Source of the DNA: Lysinibacillus fusiformis
GTDB lineage: Bacteria > Bacillota > Bacilli > Bacillales_A > Planococcaceae
Direction: 5' to 3'
Length of the DNA: 64,000 nt
NCBI RefSeq assembly: GCF_016925635.1
Contig: NZ_CP070490.1
Coordinates: 3,974,001 to 4,038,000 of the forward strand
The notes below the pieces were generated by a model. The model had not been told where the DNA came from, searched no databases, and saw only the letters and a list, made by a program, of their open reading frames with translations. Both the position numbers and the translations under genes were made by a program. Positions 33,145-41,984 of this stretch are shown piece after piece; position 1 is the stretch's first letter; each line of letters begins with the position of its first letter.

Positions 33145-33945
33145 ATGGATCGAGTAAAAAATAAAGTGGCATTAGTGACAGGTGGGGCTTCTGGTATTGG
33201 TTTATCCGCAGCTAGCTTATTAGCAAAAGAGGGCGCAAAAGTAGTCATTGCTGATTTCAATGTAGAGGGGGCAAAAGAGGCGGCAGCTACTTTAGTCAAA
33301 GAAGGGTATGAGGCGGCAGCGGTTTTCCTTGATGCAGGGGATGCTTCCTCCATTGAAGCGGCCGTGAACTTCACGGTAGAACGATACGGCTCATTAACGG
33401 TGCTCTTTAATAATGTTGGTTTAACTAACCTGAAGAAAGATTTAGATGTATTGAATATTGATTTAGACGAGTGGGACCGTTTAGTGAATGTGAACTTAAA
33501 ATCCATCTTACTTGGCAGTCGTTTTGCGATTCCGCATATGCAAAAAGCGGGCGGGGGCTCAATTATTAATACGGCTTCTATGGCGGCATTCGCCAGTGAC
33601 CAAATCCGTACAGCCTATGGGGCAACAAAAGCAGGGGTGGTGAATATGACGAGAAACATTGCCACACAATTTGGGAAGGATCATATTCGTTGTAATGCGG
33701 TTGCACCAGGGCTTATTTTAACACCAGCTGCGAAAAACAATATGCCAGAGGAAATGCTAGCGATCTATGGAAAATTTAATGCGCTACCTTATCATGGGGA
33801 AGCAGATGATATTGGCCATGCAGTCGTATTTTTAGCCTCTGACGAATCAAAATTTATGACGGGCCAAACATTGCAAATTGAAGGCGGCCATTATCTCGCT
33901 AACCCAACCATCGCTGATACTAATAACTGGCTAGCATCTTTATAG
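33145..33945 (+). CDS. Short-chain dehydrogenase/reductase
   Basis: 266 residues from ATG 33145 (AAGGAGG upstream; an ATG at 33127 adds six residues). This is a classical SDR, with cofactor motif VTGGASGIG at residues 11-19, FNNVG, active-site Ser in INTASMAAF, Tyr/Lys in AYGATKAG, and the VAPGLILTP loop. The acidic residue after beta-2 (IADFN) points to NAD(H) rather than NADP(H). The C-terminus is a substrate lid of its own. Substrate unknown. The palindrome upstream probably controls it. Confidence 0.93.
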   Translation: MDRVKNKVALVTGGASGIGLSAASLLAKEGAKVVIADFNVEGAKEAAATLVKEGYEAAAVFLDAGDASSIEAAVNFTVERYGSLTVLFNNVGLTNLKKDLDVLNIDLDEWDRLVNVNLKSILLGSRFAIPHMQKAGGGSIINTASMAAFASDQIRTAYGATKAGVVNMTRNIATQFGKDHIRCNAVAPGLILTPAAKNNMPEEMLAIYGKFNALPYHGEADDIGHAVVFLASDESKFMTGQTLQIEGGHYLANPTIADTNNWLASL

Positions 33946-33961
33946 CGTAAAAAATCATTAA

Positions 33962-33999
33962 TAAAAGAGGTTGCCTATTTTTAGGACAACCTCTCTTTT
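33962..33999. terminator. Bidirectional terminator
   Basis: AGAGGTTG and CAACCTCT pair, with an inner CCTA/TAGG, and A-run and T-run on the two sides, between the SDR gene and the convergent acetyltransferase gene. Confidence 0.85.
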
Positions 34000-34001
34000 T
34001 A

Positions 34002-34529
34002 TTATGCAAAAGCTTCTGAATAACGCACAATACCCCGCACATCGGCAAGTGCATTTTCTGTTAATTCAAGAGCCATAAATGCTTCGTCTGGTACTTCAAA
34101 CGGTGCTCGAATATGCCAGTTGCTTGCTGGTTGAAAGCCAAACTTTGGGTAGTAATCTTTGTGACCTAACAGAATGACAGAATAGTACCCTAGCTCCTGT
34201 GCTTTTTTGAGAGCCGCACGAATTAATTGACTGCCGATGCCCATTTTCTGATGAGAAGGTGCAACTGAGACAGGGGCAAGAGCTAATGATTCCACAGCTT
34301 TGTCACCATCCAGTATGTGAATTTTTGATAAAAGAATATGACCAACCAGTTCGTCTTGTTGAATAGCAACGAGTGATAGCTCAGGGATAAAGGCATCTGT
34401 TTGGCGAATGCGCTGTACCAGCAAATGCTCCTGATGATCACTGTATGCTTCATTCAAAAAAGCACTTTTCACGATGGCCTCCGTTGTTTGATAATCTGCT
34501 GTGAGTTCTTGTCTAATAATCATGTCCAT
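34002..34529 (-). CDS. GNAT N-acetyltransferase (YhbS-type)
   Basis: 175 residues. The acetyl-CoA binding motif is VAPSHQKMGIGSQLIRAALKKAQELG at about 92-117. The C-terminal half has the YhbS-type signature GHKDYYPKFGFQPASNWHIRAPFEVPDEAFMALEL. Substrate unknown in this group. AGGAGATT precedes the ATG. Convergent with the SDR gene. Confidence 0.9.
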   Translation of the reverse strand: MDMIIRQELTADYQTTEAIVKSAFLNEAYSDHQEHLLVQRIRQTDAFIPELSLVAIQQDELVGHILLSKIHILDGDKAVESLALAPVSVAPSHQKMGIGSQLIRAALKKAQELGYYSVILLGHKDYYPKFGFQPASNWHIRAPFEVPDEAFMALELTENALADVRGIVRYSEAFA

Positions 34530-34767
34530 TTGTAATCTCCTGTTCTTTTGAAAATCTATAAATGGTGCTTTCTTGCTACATTCCCTGTATTAAGAAAGCG
34601 TACTCACAATGCTTAAACATAAGTTGAACAAACAAAAACCTCCCATATAGACTGCTTATAGTATAGCGAACTTGAGCGTTTTATAAAATGCTATTCACTC
34701 GAAAATAAAGCAAAAATCAGTGATTCGCCTGTTTGAAACATGAAATTCCTCCAAAAATTTCATGTTC

Positions 34768-34965
34768 CTATGTCCCTAAAAGAAAAGCAAGATAAAGCAC
34801 GGCATAAAGGGGAAGTGCAATAGAAAGGAGGATATACATGCTCCATTCACCAAGCGATAATTTTCGTTGCCACTTCGTTAATTTTAGCTGTCGACAATAG
34901 ATCATACTAGCAAGTAAAAAAATTAATAAAGTAAAATCCTTTAAGTTATTTAAAAAGGTGATCAA
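34768..34965 (-). CDS. Small membrane protein
   Basis: The 65-residue protein has two hydrophobic helices (FTLLIFLLASMIYC and WSMYILLSIALPLYAVLYLAFLLG) joined by a basic loop RQLKLTKWQRKLSLGE. AAAGGAGCTGATACT precedes the ATG. The 238-base gap at its 3' side holds nothing recognisable. Function unknown. Confidence 0.72.
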   Translation of the reverse strand: MITFLNNLKDFTLLIFLLASMIYCRQLKLTKWQRKLSLGEWSMYILLSIALPLYAVLYLAFLLGT

Positions 34966-35072
34966 TAGTATCAGCTCCTTTAAGCTTTTGCAATATATGT
35001 GCTACCACGATTTTCGATGACTATAGGAATGCAAAAAGTGCGTCTCTATCTAACATAGAAACGCACTTCGAT

Positions 35073-35945
35073 TTATTCCTCTCGAATGACAATAAAAACG
35101 CCACTAAAAATTAACAGGGAGCCAATCCAAAAGGAAGGCCCGATCGTCTCTCCCAATAAGAGCCAGCCTAAAAATGTGCCAACAATAGGTTGAAAGAAGA
35201 AAAATAGGCCACCACTAGACGCATTCATTAGTTGAAGCCCTTTATTCCACAGTAAAAAACCACCAGCAGTTGAGACAATACCTAGGTAGAGCAAGCCCCC
35301 TGAAATCGTTGGCTGCAAAACACTTGCTAGATCCAAATCCTGTAGCCTTGGAAGGACAAAAGGAGTCAATAGCATCACGGCAATCAAAGATGTATAGGTC
35401 GTAACAACAATTTGTGAGTAATGGCTGGGCACTTTTTTCACGAATACCGACATCAATGCCCACGTTAAGGCAGCAAGCAGTAAGTAGAGTCCACCTAATT
35501 GCTGTGTCACGTCGATTTGACCGTTACCTACAATGATCCCCACGCCCATCGTGGCAAGAGCGATGGACAAACACTTTTTCAGCGTAATGCTTTCTTTTAA
35601 AATCAAACGGGCAAAGACGACCATAAAAGCAGGAGTTGTTGCTGTAATGATTGCCCCCATCTGCGCAGTGGACAGCATTGTACCCATTTCCTGCGTAACA
35701 ATCGAAATGGTGTTCCCGATAAGTCCAACAAGAAAAATAATCAACCAATCTTTTTTCACTATTTTCCAAGATTGCTTCATCACGATACCAATGATACCGA
35801 GTGCAATCACCGCAATTAAATAACGCATCCAAACAAGCTCTAATGGTGGCACAACCTCCACCACTACTTTAACGACGACATACATAGCACCCCAAATACT
35901 TGCGGCAAGCGATAAAAAGATGGCGCCGATTACTAGATTTCTCAT
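35073..35945 (-). CDS. EamA-family (DMT) transporter
   Basis: 290 residues, about ten membrane helices in two EamA repeats (IFLSLAASIWGAMYVVVKVV... and GGLYLLLAALTWALMSVFVKKV...), with conserved FLLWNKGLQLMNASSGGLFFFFQPIVGTFLGWLLLGE. Family members export amino acids or metabolites or are of unknown substrate. Ribosome binding site GGAGG. No neighbour hints at the substrate. Confidence 0.92.
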   Translation of the reverse strand: MRNLVIGAIFLSLAASIWGAMYVVVKVVVEVVPPLELVWMRYLIAVIALGIIGIVMKQSWKIVKKDWLIIFLVGLIGNTISIVTQEMGTMLSTAQMGAIITATTPAFMVVFARLILKESITLKKCLSIALATMGVGIIVGNGQIDVTQQLGGLYLLLAALTWALMSVFVKKVPSHYSQIVVTTYTSLIAVMLLTPFVLPRLQDLDLASVLQPTISGGLLYLGIVSTAGGFLLWNKGLQLMNASSGGLFFFFQPIVGTFLGWLLLGETIGPSFWIGSLLIFSGVFIVIREE

Positions 35946-36174
35946 GTTTTTTCCTCCGTTTTCATAGATACCTATGCCCTTAACGGAGAAAAAGCGCTTC
36001 TACCGTTAAGGAAGAAGAAGTGCTGGTACATCCTGTTCAAATAATGGAGCAAACATCATAATCATCCACCATCCTCAAGTCATTTTTTATTAAGTATAAT
36101 AGAATATACATTGTTTTCCAAGGGGAGAGGGATGCAAAGGGCATTACTTCCATACGAGATAGGGGGGAAGAAAC

Positions 36175-36267
36175 ATGAAGAACAAACCATCCAAATTAGA
36201 CGAGGTATCCTACATTCAGTTAATCACCACAACAGAGAGTATGGTGGGGGAAGCCTTCCTTTTGTAG
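36175..36267 (+). CDS. Possible 30-residue peptide gene
   Basis: An AGGGGGGAAG ribosome binding site at perfect spacing leads into a 30-codon frame (MKNKPSKLDEVSYIQLITTT...). The end is abrupt, 11 bases before the stop codon of the convergent gene. It may be the start of a lost gene or a tiny gene. Very uncertain. Confidence 0.35.
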   Translation: MKNKPSKLDEVSYIQLITTTESMVGEAFLL

Positions 36268-36277
36268 GTTTCCGCCT

Positions 36278-36748
36278 TTATAATTTCACCCCATTATTTT
36301 TAGACTGGATGAAATAGCTATTAGTTGATTCCTGCTTATAGTGTCCTACATTCAATTCGTTCAGATTTATTAAATCCTTAAAGAATTTGGGGACAGGGCA
36401 ATTCCAATCTACATTTGCTATTGTTAGTGGAAAATTGTCCTCAGCTGGATTAGGCGTATGTATATTTACTGAATCCAAACTAGCGTCTTCCTCCACGAAC
36501 TCCATCCACAATTGATAGGGTTTTCCGAGTGTCGAAAGCTTTTCTGATAAATGGTTATACAAGGCGATATGTGCTTTTATATGCTCTCTTCGTATCTTCA
36601 AACCATTATTGCCATACCCGTAAAAATCAAGGTGGGTGTGCCACAAGTCAAACCAACCTTCTTTGCCAAAGTCTACATCATATGGGTCTGCCGTTGTTTC
36701 TCGCCATAAGTTACGGAAATAACGCTTTTTCCCACGAAATTTTTTCAA
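36278..36748 (-). CDS. Hypothetical protein, TTG start
   Basis: TTG at 36748 is the start best placed after GGAGG (spacing 8); the in-frame TTG at 36772 has none. The 156-residue protein is rich in Trp, His and Asn (LWHTHLDFYGYG, IANVDWNCPVPKFFKDL), soluble, and has a highly basic opening KKFRGKKRYFRNLWRE. It is 51 bases downstream of the DinB-like gene in the same direction. I do not recognise a family. Confidence 0.68.
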   Translation of the reverse strand: MKKFRGKKRYFRNLWRETTADPYDVDFGKEGWFDLWHTHLDFYGYGNNGLKIRREHIKAHIALYNHLSEKLSTLGKPYQLWMEFVEEDASLDSVNIHTPNPAEDNFPLTIANVDWNCPVPKFFKDLINLNELNVGHYKQESTNSYFIQSKNNGVKL

Positions 36749-36799
36749 ATTACTGTTCCTCCATTTAAACAAGTTGTTCTTTTCATTACTTTGCCTTTA

Positions 36800-37267
36800 T
36801 TAAAATAATGGCTTTGGAAATCCACTAAGGTGCGCGATAACAGAGATTTGCCCAACATGGTAAGCTTCATGCGAGTAAACATGATGAAACAACCAGTTAA
36901 GTTTAGGTACGGAAGGTGGTGTCCAACCATCGGAAAACTTTGGCACCTCGACTAATTGATTGAGCTGCGAATCGTCTAATGTATGTAGAATGTTATCCGT
37001 ATAATTTCTAATTTCAATATAGCTATCTAGTATTTCCTTAGGCGAACAATCATCGTGAAGGTTTAACATACAAGGTTTTTTTAGACCAATTTCATTCACC
37101 CAATAGTCTTCGCTACTGGATAAATGAGAAATAACCCAAGCTACATTATTTGGATAAAAATCGGATTTCTTATACCAAAACGCCTCATCAAGAGTGTTTA
37201 GGTAAGGTATTAACGTTTTCCTAAGATCATTACGATATGGAAACAGCAAATCCATCCATCCTTTCAT
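36800..37267 (-). CDS. DinB-family protein
   Basis: The 155-residue four-helix-bundle protein of the DinB/YfiT superfamily has metal-ligand histidines in ISHLSSSEDYW (near residue 48) and in WLFHHVYSHEAYHVGQISVI (near 130). These proteins bind a divalent metal and often act as thiol-dependent transferases. The ribosome binding site is weak, so an alternative start at 37255 is possible. It leads an operon with the next gene. Confidence 0.85.
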   Translation of the reverse strand: MKGWMDLLFPYRNDLRKTLIPYLNTLDEAFWYKKSDFYPNNVAWVISHLSSSEDYWVNEIGLKKPCMLNLHDDCSPKEILDSYIEIRNYTDNILHTLDDSQLNQLVEVPKFSDGWTPPSVPKLNWLFHHVYSHEAYHVGQISVIAHLSGFPKPLF

Positions 37268-37399
37268 TTATGCATACGTTTATTGTAAAGGAACAAGCAT
37301 GGGATAGGAAATGAATACTTTATTTCTCAGGTTGAATGCGGTCTGGAATAATTAAACGATAGATAGTGTCCAAAAAAAAAATCACCTTGAGGAAGGTGA

Positions 37400-37945
37400 T
37401 TAAATCGGATTGACTTTAAGCTCTCTTAGAATCAAAAGAACGCCCATTCCATACACGATAGAGATTGCTAAAGGTACAAGTGTGAAAGCTTGATCAACAA
37501 AGAAGCCACCTAAAATCAAAGCAGAAAAACAGACGCCTAAAGTCACAAATAAATAAGCTTTACTTTTATAAATCCATATGTAAGGAAGAAAATGAGAGCC
37601 TGCAAGTAAACCAATTGTGAAGGGAAGGTATTCAGGTATGTTCATATACACAATGATAAATACAGGTATGTAAAAAGCTTGAGGAGCAGCAACGATTCCT
37701 CCTAACGTCCCTAAAGGGTTACCAGTAGCGTTTAAATTAATACCAAGAATTTTACTAATGAACATACCGATTGGAAAAATAGCGCCCAAGCCAAATATCC
37801 AAATTAAATGTACAGTTTCTATTGGCAAAACTAAGGGCATTAGGGTGAAAAGTAAAAAGACAACGGCACCAGAAAGTAAAATGGGGAATCCTTTTTTTAC
37901 TTCAACGATCATTTCCTTTTGTAAATCTTCCAGTGTTTTATCCAT
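37400..37945 (-). CDS. Multi-pass membrane protein (DUF7010-like)
   Basis: 181 residues from ATG 37945 (AAAGGTGGTG upstream). The N-terminus is MDKTLEDLQKEMIVEVKKGFPILLSG, then about six hydrophobic helices. The central TGNPLGTLGGIVAAPQAFYIPVFI and GSHFLPYIWIYKSKAYL blocks match my memory of a widespread Bacillus membrane family (DUF7010), but I cannot verify the name. Function unknown. Confidence 0.72.
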   Translation of the reverse strand: MDKTLEDLQKEMIVEVKKGFPILLSGAVVFLLFTLMPLVLPIETVHLIWIFGLGAIFPIGMFISKILGINLNATGNPLGTLGGIVAAPQAFYIPVFIIVYMNIPEYLPFTIGLLAGSHFLPYIWIYKSKAYLFVTLGVCFSALILGGFFVDQAFTLVPLAISIVYGMGVLLILRELKVNPI

Positions 37946-38078
37946 CAATGCACCACCTTTCATGAAATGAATAGAATACAACCTATAATATACCAGTAAT
38001 TATCTATTTTTACCATAGATGATTTGAAATGGAATTTTTAAAAAGATTGAACATAAAAAAGCCGATTAGCACGTCCAA

Positions 38079-38267
38079 TCAGCTTCTGTTTTTTAGCTTT
38101 TTCTCTGTTTCCATACCGACACTGAAAACCGCGATTACCATACTAAAGAAAAATATAATTTGAACGAATCTGTCTGCGGTCCAATGCCCCAAAAAATTCA
38201 TGAAGACAAAGATCATAATTAAAATTGTTGAAACCACTTGTATATAGAAACGTAAATTAACAAGCAT
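38079..38267 (-). CDS. Small membrane protein
   Basis: The 62-residue protein has two hydrophobic helices with a basic C-terminus (METEKKLKNRS). ATTGGAGGTG precedes the ATG. A minus-strand terminator (AGCTGATTGG...CTAATCGGCT, then T-run) at about 38059-38094 overlaps its 3' end. Function unknown. Confidence 0.7.
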   Translation of the reverse strand: MLVNLRFYIQVVSTILIMIFVFMNFLGHWTADRFVQIIFFFSMVIAVFSVGMETEKKLKNRS

Positions 38268-38372
38268 TTGTACACCTCCAATTTATGTAAATCAAATCAC
38301 GCTTTAAGGTTAACGTGGATGAGGGGTTAAAACCATTATTATTGAATATTTGAAAGAAATTGTTCAGTAAAG

Positions 38373-38570
38373 TTATTTATCTTTTTGAGGTTTTACAAAG
38401 AATGAAAGGAACATAACAGAAACACCTAGGGCAATGAATAGTACTGCAAAAGATTTATTTGAAATAAATGAATTGTATTCTAGGGCACCAGTTAATCTCG
38501 CTGATCCGATTGAAAGCGATAAGATGCCTAAAACAAATATGATATGTCCAATTTTAGAATGTGTTTTCAT
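38373..38570 (-). CDS. Small membrane protein, paralogue 1 of a tandem pair
   Basis: The 65 residues begin MKTHSKIGHIIFVLGILSLS and end SFFVKPQKDK, with two helices and a short loop (TGALEYNSFISNKS). About half the residues match the neighbour at 38694, including the position of VMF-x-S-x-FVKP, so the pair arose by duplication. The leader CAGGAGTTGTTATG is also shared. Function unknown. Confidence 0.75.
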   Translation of the reverse strand: MKTHSKIGHIIFVLGILSLSIGSARLTGALEYNSFISNKSFAVLFIALGVSVMFLSFFVKPQKDK

Positions 38571-38693
38571 TTCATAACAACTCCTGATATTAGGTTAATG
38601 ATAACATCATTAGGAAATATTTAAAAATATGGTTCGGTTTGATTGCTGCACAATATAAGGAACATGCTTGAAAGATATTGATTGGTAAAACTA

Positions 38694-38894
38694 CTAACCT
38701 TTTTCTTTTTTGGGTTTCACAAAGTAAGAAATAAACATGACAAAAAAGCCCATAGAAATGTATATTAGTGCAACAGATTTGTTTGGAATAACTGAATCAT
38801 ATTCAAAGAAACCAGATAATCTTCCCACTCCACTTATAAGCAAAGTAATGCCAAAAATAAATATGATCCATCCAAGTGTAGACATTGTTTTCAT
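38694..38894 (-). CDS. Small membrane protein, paralogue 2 of a tandem pair
   Basis: Starting at 38894, the 66 residues begin MKTMSTLGWIIFIFGITLLI and end SYFVKPKKEKG, paralogous to the gene at 38373. A longer open frame to 38978 lacks a ribosome binding site, whereas CAGGAG lies upstream of 38894. In both paralogues a short ATG-codon-TGA overlaps the true start (ATGCAATGA here, ATGAAATGA in the other). Confidence 0.75.
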   Translation of the reverse strand: MKTMSTLGWIIFIFGITLLISGVGRLSGFFEYDSVIPNKSVALIYISMGFFVMFISYFVKPKKEKG

Positions 38895-39068
38895 TGCATA
38901 ACAACTCCTGATATATAGGTAATTACCTATATAAGGATAACATAATTGGGTAATATATGAAAATATGGAATGATGCATTTACTGCACTATCGGAGGATAA
39001 TGTGCAGTAAATAAAAAGGAATTAATAGTACAATTAATTGTTAGGAAATTTGAAAGAAGGTTATAAGC

Positions 39069-39464
39069 ATGAGAGATAGAAGTTCGGTTGTAATAATTGA
39101 AAATAAAATGGTTGCACTTATTAGAAGGGAAAGAGACGGTACCGTTTATTATGTTTTTCCAGGCGGCGGAATGGAGAATAATGAAAAACCTGAAGATACT
39201 GCAAGGAGGGAAGCATTAGAGGAATTAGGCGTAATAGTTAGGGTCAAGGATTGTATCGCAGAGGAAAAATTTAATGGCAATCAATATTTTTTCTTATCAG
39301 AAATAATTGGGGGTAAATTTGGAACAGGACAAGGTGAAGAATACTCAGACAGCAATAAAGATAGTGGAACTTATCTACCGATATGGGTAGAGATTGAAAA
39401 GTTGTTGACAATTGATATTAAACCAAAAGAAGTTGCTGTAAAGATTCAGTCTTTATTTATATAG
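39069..39464 (+). CDS. Nudix hydrolase
   Basis: 131 residues. The Nudix box is complete: GGGMENNEKPEDTARREALEELG at about 33-55 (G-x5-E-x7-R-E-x2-E-E-x-G). It would hydrolyse a nucleoside diphosphate linked to another group. The rest, RDRSSVVIIENKMVALIRRERDGTVYYVFPG, fits the strand before the box. GAAGGTTATAAG serves as ribosome binding site. Substrate unknown. Confidence 0.92.
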   Translation: MRDRSSVVIIENKMVALIRRERDGTVYYVFPGGGMENNEKPEDTARREALEELGVIVRVKDCIAEEKFNGNQYFFLSEIIGGKFGTGQGEEYSDSNKDSGTYLPIWVEIEKLLTIDIKPKEVAVKIQSLFI

Positions 39465-39511
39465 AGGTCTCTCTATCTATTCAGGATGGACCAATGATAC
39501 TGCACAATATG

Positions 39512-39700
39512 CTATTTCTTTTCATATTTTTTACTACCCCATGCCCAATTTAAAAAAGCATAAACAAGTACTGCCCATAAAGAAAAGAAGAGATTATTAA
39601 GAAAATCCCAATTACCTTTTTTGAAATAATCCGAAACAGATAAAAGTAAAAAAAGTGTAACGAAGTAAACAATATTCAAGTATTTTCTGATAAATGTCAT
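39512..39700 (-). CDS. Small membrane protein
   Basis: 62 residues from ATG 39700 (AAGGTGATT upstream). There are two hydrophobic helices (IVYFVTLFLLLSVSDYF and LFFSLWAVLVYAFLNWAWG) and a basic tail KKYEKK. It is convergent with the Nudix gene. Function unknown. Confidence 0.7.
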   Translation of the reverse strand: MTFIRKYLNIVYFVTLFLLLSVSDYFKKGNWDFLNNLFFSLWAVLVYAFLNWAWGSKKYEKK

Positions 39701-39833
39701 TAGAATCACCTTAATATGTATTTTGTGTAAATTATAACATAAAAAGTCTTAGTGATTTTGTGGCTTAATTAGTTGTTAGTCAAGAATTCTTTACTGAACA
39801 TTTTAAGGAGATTATGCAAAAAGAGATTTAAAA

Positions 39834-39866
39834 TCAAAAAAAGAGCTGTCCTAAAAAAGAACAGCT
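39834..39866 (-). terminator. Rho-independent terminator
   Basis: On the minus strand AGCTGTTC and GACAGCT pair around TTTTTTAG, then CTTTTTTT, directly after the 57-residue gene. Confidence 0.85.
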
Positions 39867-39868
39867 AA

Positions 39869-40042
39869 TTATTTGGCAGCTTTAAAAAGAGCTTTTCCCT
39901 TATGGTAGAGAAATCTTTCCCACTTAACTAACAACCCATTGCCATTCTCGCCATTTTCTATTGCTAACGCGTGATTTTTATGGAAATCTTTTACTCGTTT
40001 ATGATGTTCTTTTTGCCATGGGTACAAAGGATGATGTTTCAT
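39869..40042 (-). CDS. 57-residue basic hypothetical protein
   Basis: AAAGGAGG lies at ideal distance before ATG 40042. The peptide is very basic and His-rich (MKHHPLYPWQKEHHKRVKDFHKNHALAIENG...) and ends KGKALFKAAK. A strong terminator follows at once. The signals at both ends make it a confident small gene. Role unknown; the charge suggests binding to nucleic acid or membrane surface. Confidence 0.75.
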   Translation of the reverse strand: MKHHPLYPWQKEHHKRVKDFHKNHALAIENGENGNGLLVKWERFLYHKGKALFKAAK

Positions 40043-40155
40043 TTTCTAGCCTCCTTTTCGTTACTTAAGTATATGATGGAGTCAGATAAATTAACAGTAA
40101 GCTAAATCATCTAGTTAAACAGAAAATAAAAAATTAGATTAATAAGGGGATGGAA

Positions 40156-40536
40156 ATGATGGAGTTTGAAGAATTATATACTATAGCAAAAGGTGCCTTA
40201 AATCCAATACAAATTTCAAAAAATTCTTATGCAGGATCTGTTGCTGCTGCGATTTTATGTGAAAATGATAAGGTATATAAAGGGGTGTGTATCGATACGC
40301 CTTGCTCTATGGGATTTTGTGCAGAACACGCAGCCATAGCAGCGATGATTACGGATGGTGAAAGTAAAATAAAAAAAGTCATTGCAGTTTACAAGGATGG
40401 AACAATCATACCACCGTGCGGAAGATGTAGGGAGTTTATTTGTCAAATTCATGATGATAACTATCAATGTGAAGTCATGGTAGGAGAGAATACGATCTTG
40501 ACTATAGGCGACTTACTTCCTATTCGTTGGGTATGA
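40156..40536 (+). CDS. Cytidine deaminase-family protein (blasticidin deaminase-like)
   Basis: 126 residues. The zinc deaminase signature is GFCAEHAAIAAM (H/C-A-E) at about 55 and IPPCGRCREFI (P-C-x2-C) at about 88. Size and the SKNSYAGSVAAAIL opening match tetrameric cytidine deaminases and the blasticidin-S deaminase branch. A neighbouring free-standing gene for pyrimidine salvage is absent. AAGGGG fits ATG 40156; ATGs at 40150 and 40159 are alternatives. Confidence 0.88.
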   Translation: MMEFEELYTIAKGALNPIQISKNSYAGSVAAAILCENDKVYKGVCIDTPCSMGFCAEHAAIAAMITDGESKIKKVIAVYKDGTIIPPCGRCREFICQIHDDNYQCEVMVGENTILTIGDLLPIRWV

Positions 40537-40537
40537 G

Positions 40538-40663
40538 AATGTTGATACAACGGAAGGCATTGCAGATAGCCGAAACTTTGCCCACTCTACGGCACTGACC
40601 TATATCACCACGTATGAAATGATTTTAATCAAGAGTACATATTCCTGCAGGGGCATAGTATGA
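40538..40663 (+). pseudogene. Possible gene fragment without a start
   Basis: Directly after the deaminase stop codon an open frame of 41 codons with natural-looking protein composition (NVDTTEGIADSRNFAHSTAL...) ends in TGA. It has no start codon or ribosome binding site. It may be the tail of a lost gene. The remainder of the gap to 40796 holds a hairpin (ACCTTTATATT/AATATAAAGGT, about 40745-40784) that could end the MFS transcript. Confidence 0.35.
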
Positions 40664-40796
40664 GGAGACCCTTCATGTATATTGACAAAAGGGAAGCTTT
40701 ACTAAAGGTTGGCCTCATTCATTCCTAATTGGATTAGAAAAACTACCTTTATATTGAATAGGCCGATTTTTAATATAAAGGTAGAATTGGTGCTAT

Positions 40797-41963
40797 TTAA
40801 TAGTTTACTTTCGTAGCAATAGGGGTTTTTTTGAATAGCAAAATAGCAAGAAATAAAGCGATGCTTACAGTACCAAAACCTACCCAATTCAAATTTAGGA
40901 CAGAGGTATGGCCGATGACAAATCCGCCTAATGCCGAGCCCAGTGCAAAACCAAATTGGATAAAGGAAGTATTTATGCTTAGGGCAATGTCTGGATTTCG
41001 AGGTACCAGCGTGACAAGAAGGAGCTGCTGGGCAGGGGAAATACTCCATGTTGCTACCATAAAAATCATTAAAACCAAGATCAATACAAAGAGGTTGCTA
41101 CCAGATAGTGCGAATAAGAGGAGTGTTGCTGCTTGTAACAGCAATCCAAACCAAATGGTGAATCGCGAACCCTTTGCATCTGCCAATTGTCCGCCCACTT
41201 TTGAACCAACGAAGCTGCAAATTCCCGCCAGAAATAGAATGCCACTTATTTCGGTCATAGAAAGAGTGGATGTGGCTTGCAAGAAAGGCGTAATATAAGT
41301 AAATAGGATAGCGTATCCACCGACATAAAATAAAGTAATAGCCAGGGCAGTTAGAATTTTTGAATCTTTTAAAATGAAGAGCTGCGACCTGAGGGCAACA
41401 GCTTCTTCCTCCTTGATGACTGGAACCTTTGTATAGATGATAAGCAATGGCAAAATGGTTAATAAACCGATCAATATAAATAAAACTCTCCATCCAAACA
41501 TTTCACTAAAAAAGGTGCCAATTGGAACACCTAGCACGAGCGAACTGCTTAGGCCCATCAAAATTATGCCGATAGCACGGCCTCTTCGTTCTTTTTCAAC
41601 TAGTCGCGTAGCTACTGCCATGGCTACCACTGTAGCGATTCCACCGCTAACCCCTTGAATAATTCGTATCCATAGTGCAAATTCATAAGAAGGGCTTATA
41701 AACATTAATCCGTTGCTGACAATGAACACACTAACGGTAGCCAGGAGCAACTTTTTGCGATCCATATTTATCGTGAGCGCAATGAGAATTGGAGCGAAAA
41801 TGGCTGCTGCAAGGGCAAATAAAGTCACCAATAACCCAGCTTCTGAAATCGTTACTCCAAAGTCCACAGCAATCATTTCAATCACGCCTGTAATAATGTA
41901 TTCAACTGTTCCGATTAGAAAAACAACAAGCGATAAAACATAGATAATCAGATTATTTTTCAA
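40797..41963 (-). CDS. MFS transporter (drug/arabinose-efflux type)
   Basis: 388 residues, about 12 membrane helices. Motif A-like LTINMDRKKLLLATV sits between helices 2 and 3. RIIQGVSGGIATVVAMAVATRLVEKERRGRAIGIILMG fits motif B/C of the DHA1 group, and there is a QLADAKGSRFTIW loop in the second half. Likely a proton-driven exporter of drugs or sugars. The gene is 21 bases downstream of the merR-type gene and in the same operon. Confidence 0.92.
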   Translation of the reverse strand: MKNNLIIYVLSLVVFLIGTVEYIITGVIEMIAVDFGVTISEAGLLVTLFALAAAIFAPILIALTINMDRKKLLLATVSVFIVSNGLMFISPSYEFALWIRIIQGVSGGIATVVAMAVATRLVEKERRGRAIGIILMGLSSSLVLGVPIGTFFSEMFGWRVLFILIGLLTILPLLIIYTKVPVIKEEEAVALRSQLFILKDSKILTALAITLFYVGGYAILFTYITPFLQATSTLSMTEISGILFLAGICSFVGSKVGGQLADAKGSRFTIWFGLLLQAATLLLFALSGSNLFVLILVLMIFMVATWSISPAQQLLLVTLVPRNPDIALSINTSFIQFGFALGSALGGFVIGHTSVLNLNWVGFGTVSIALFLAILLFKKTPIATKVNY

Positions 41964-41984
41964 CTCATTTCACTCTTCTTTCAG

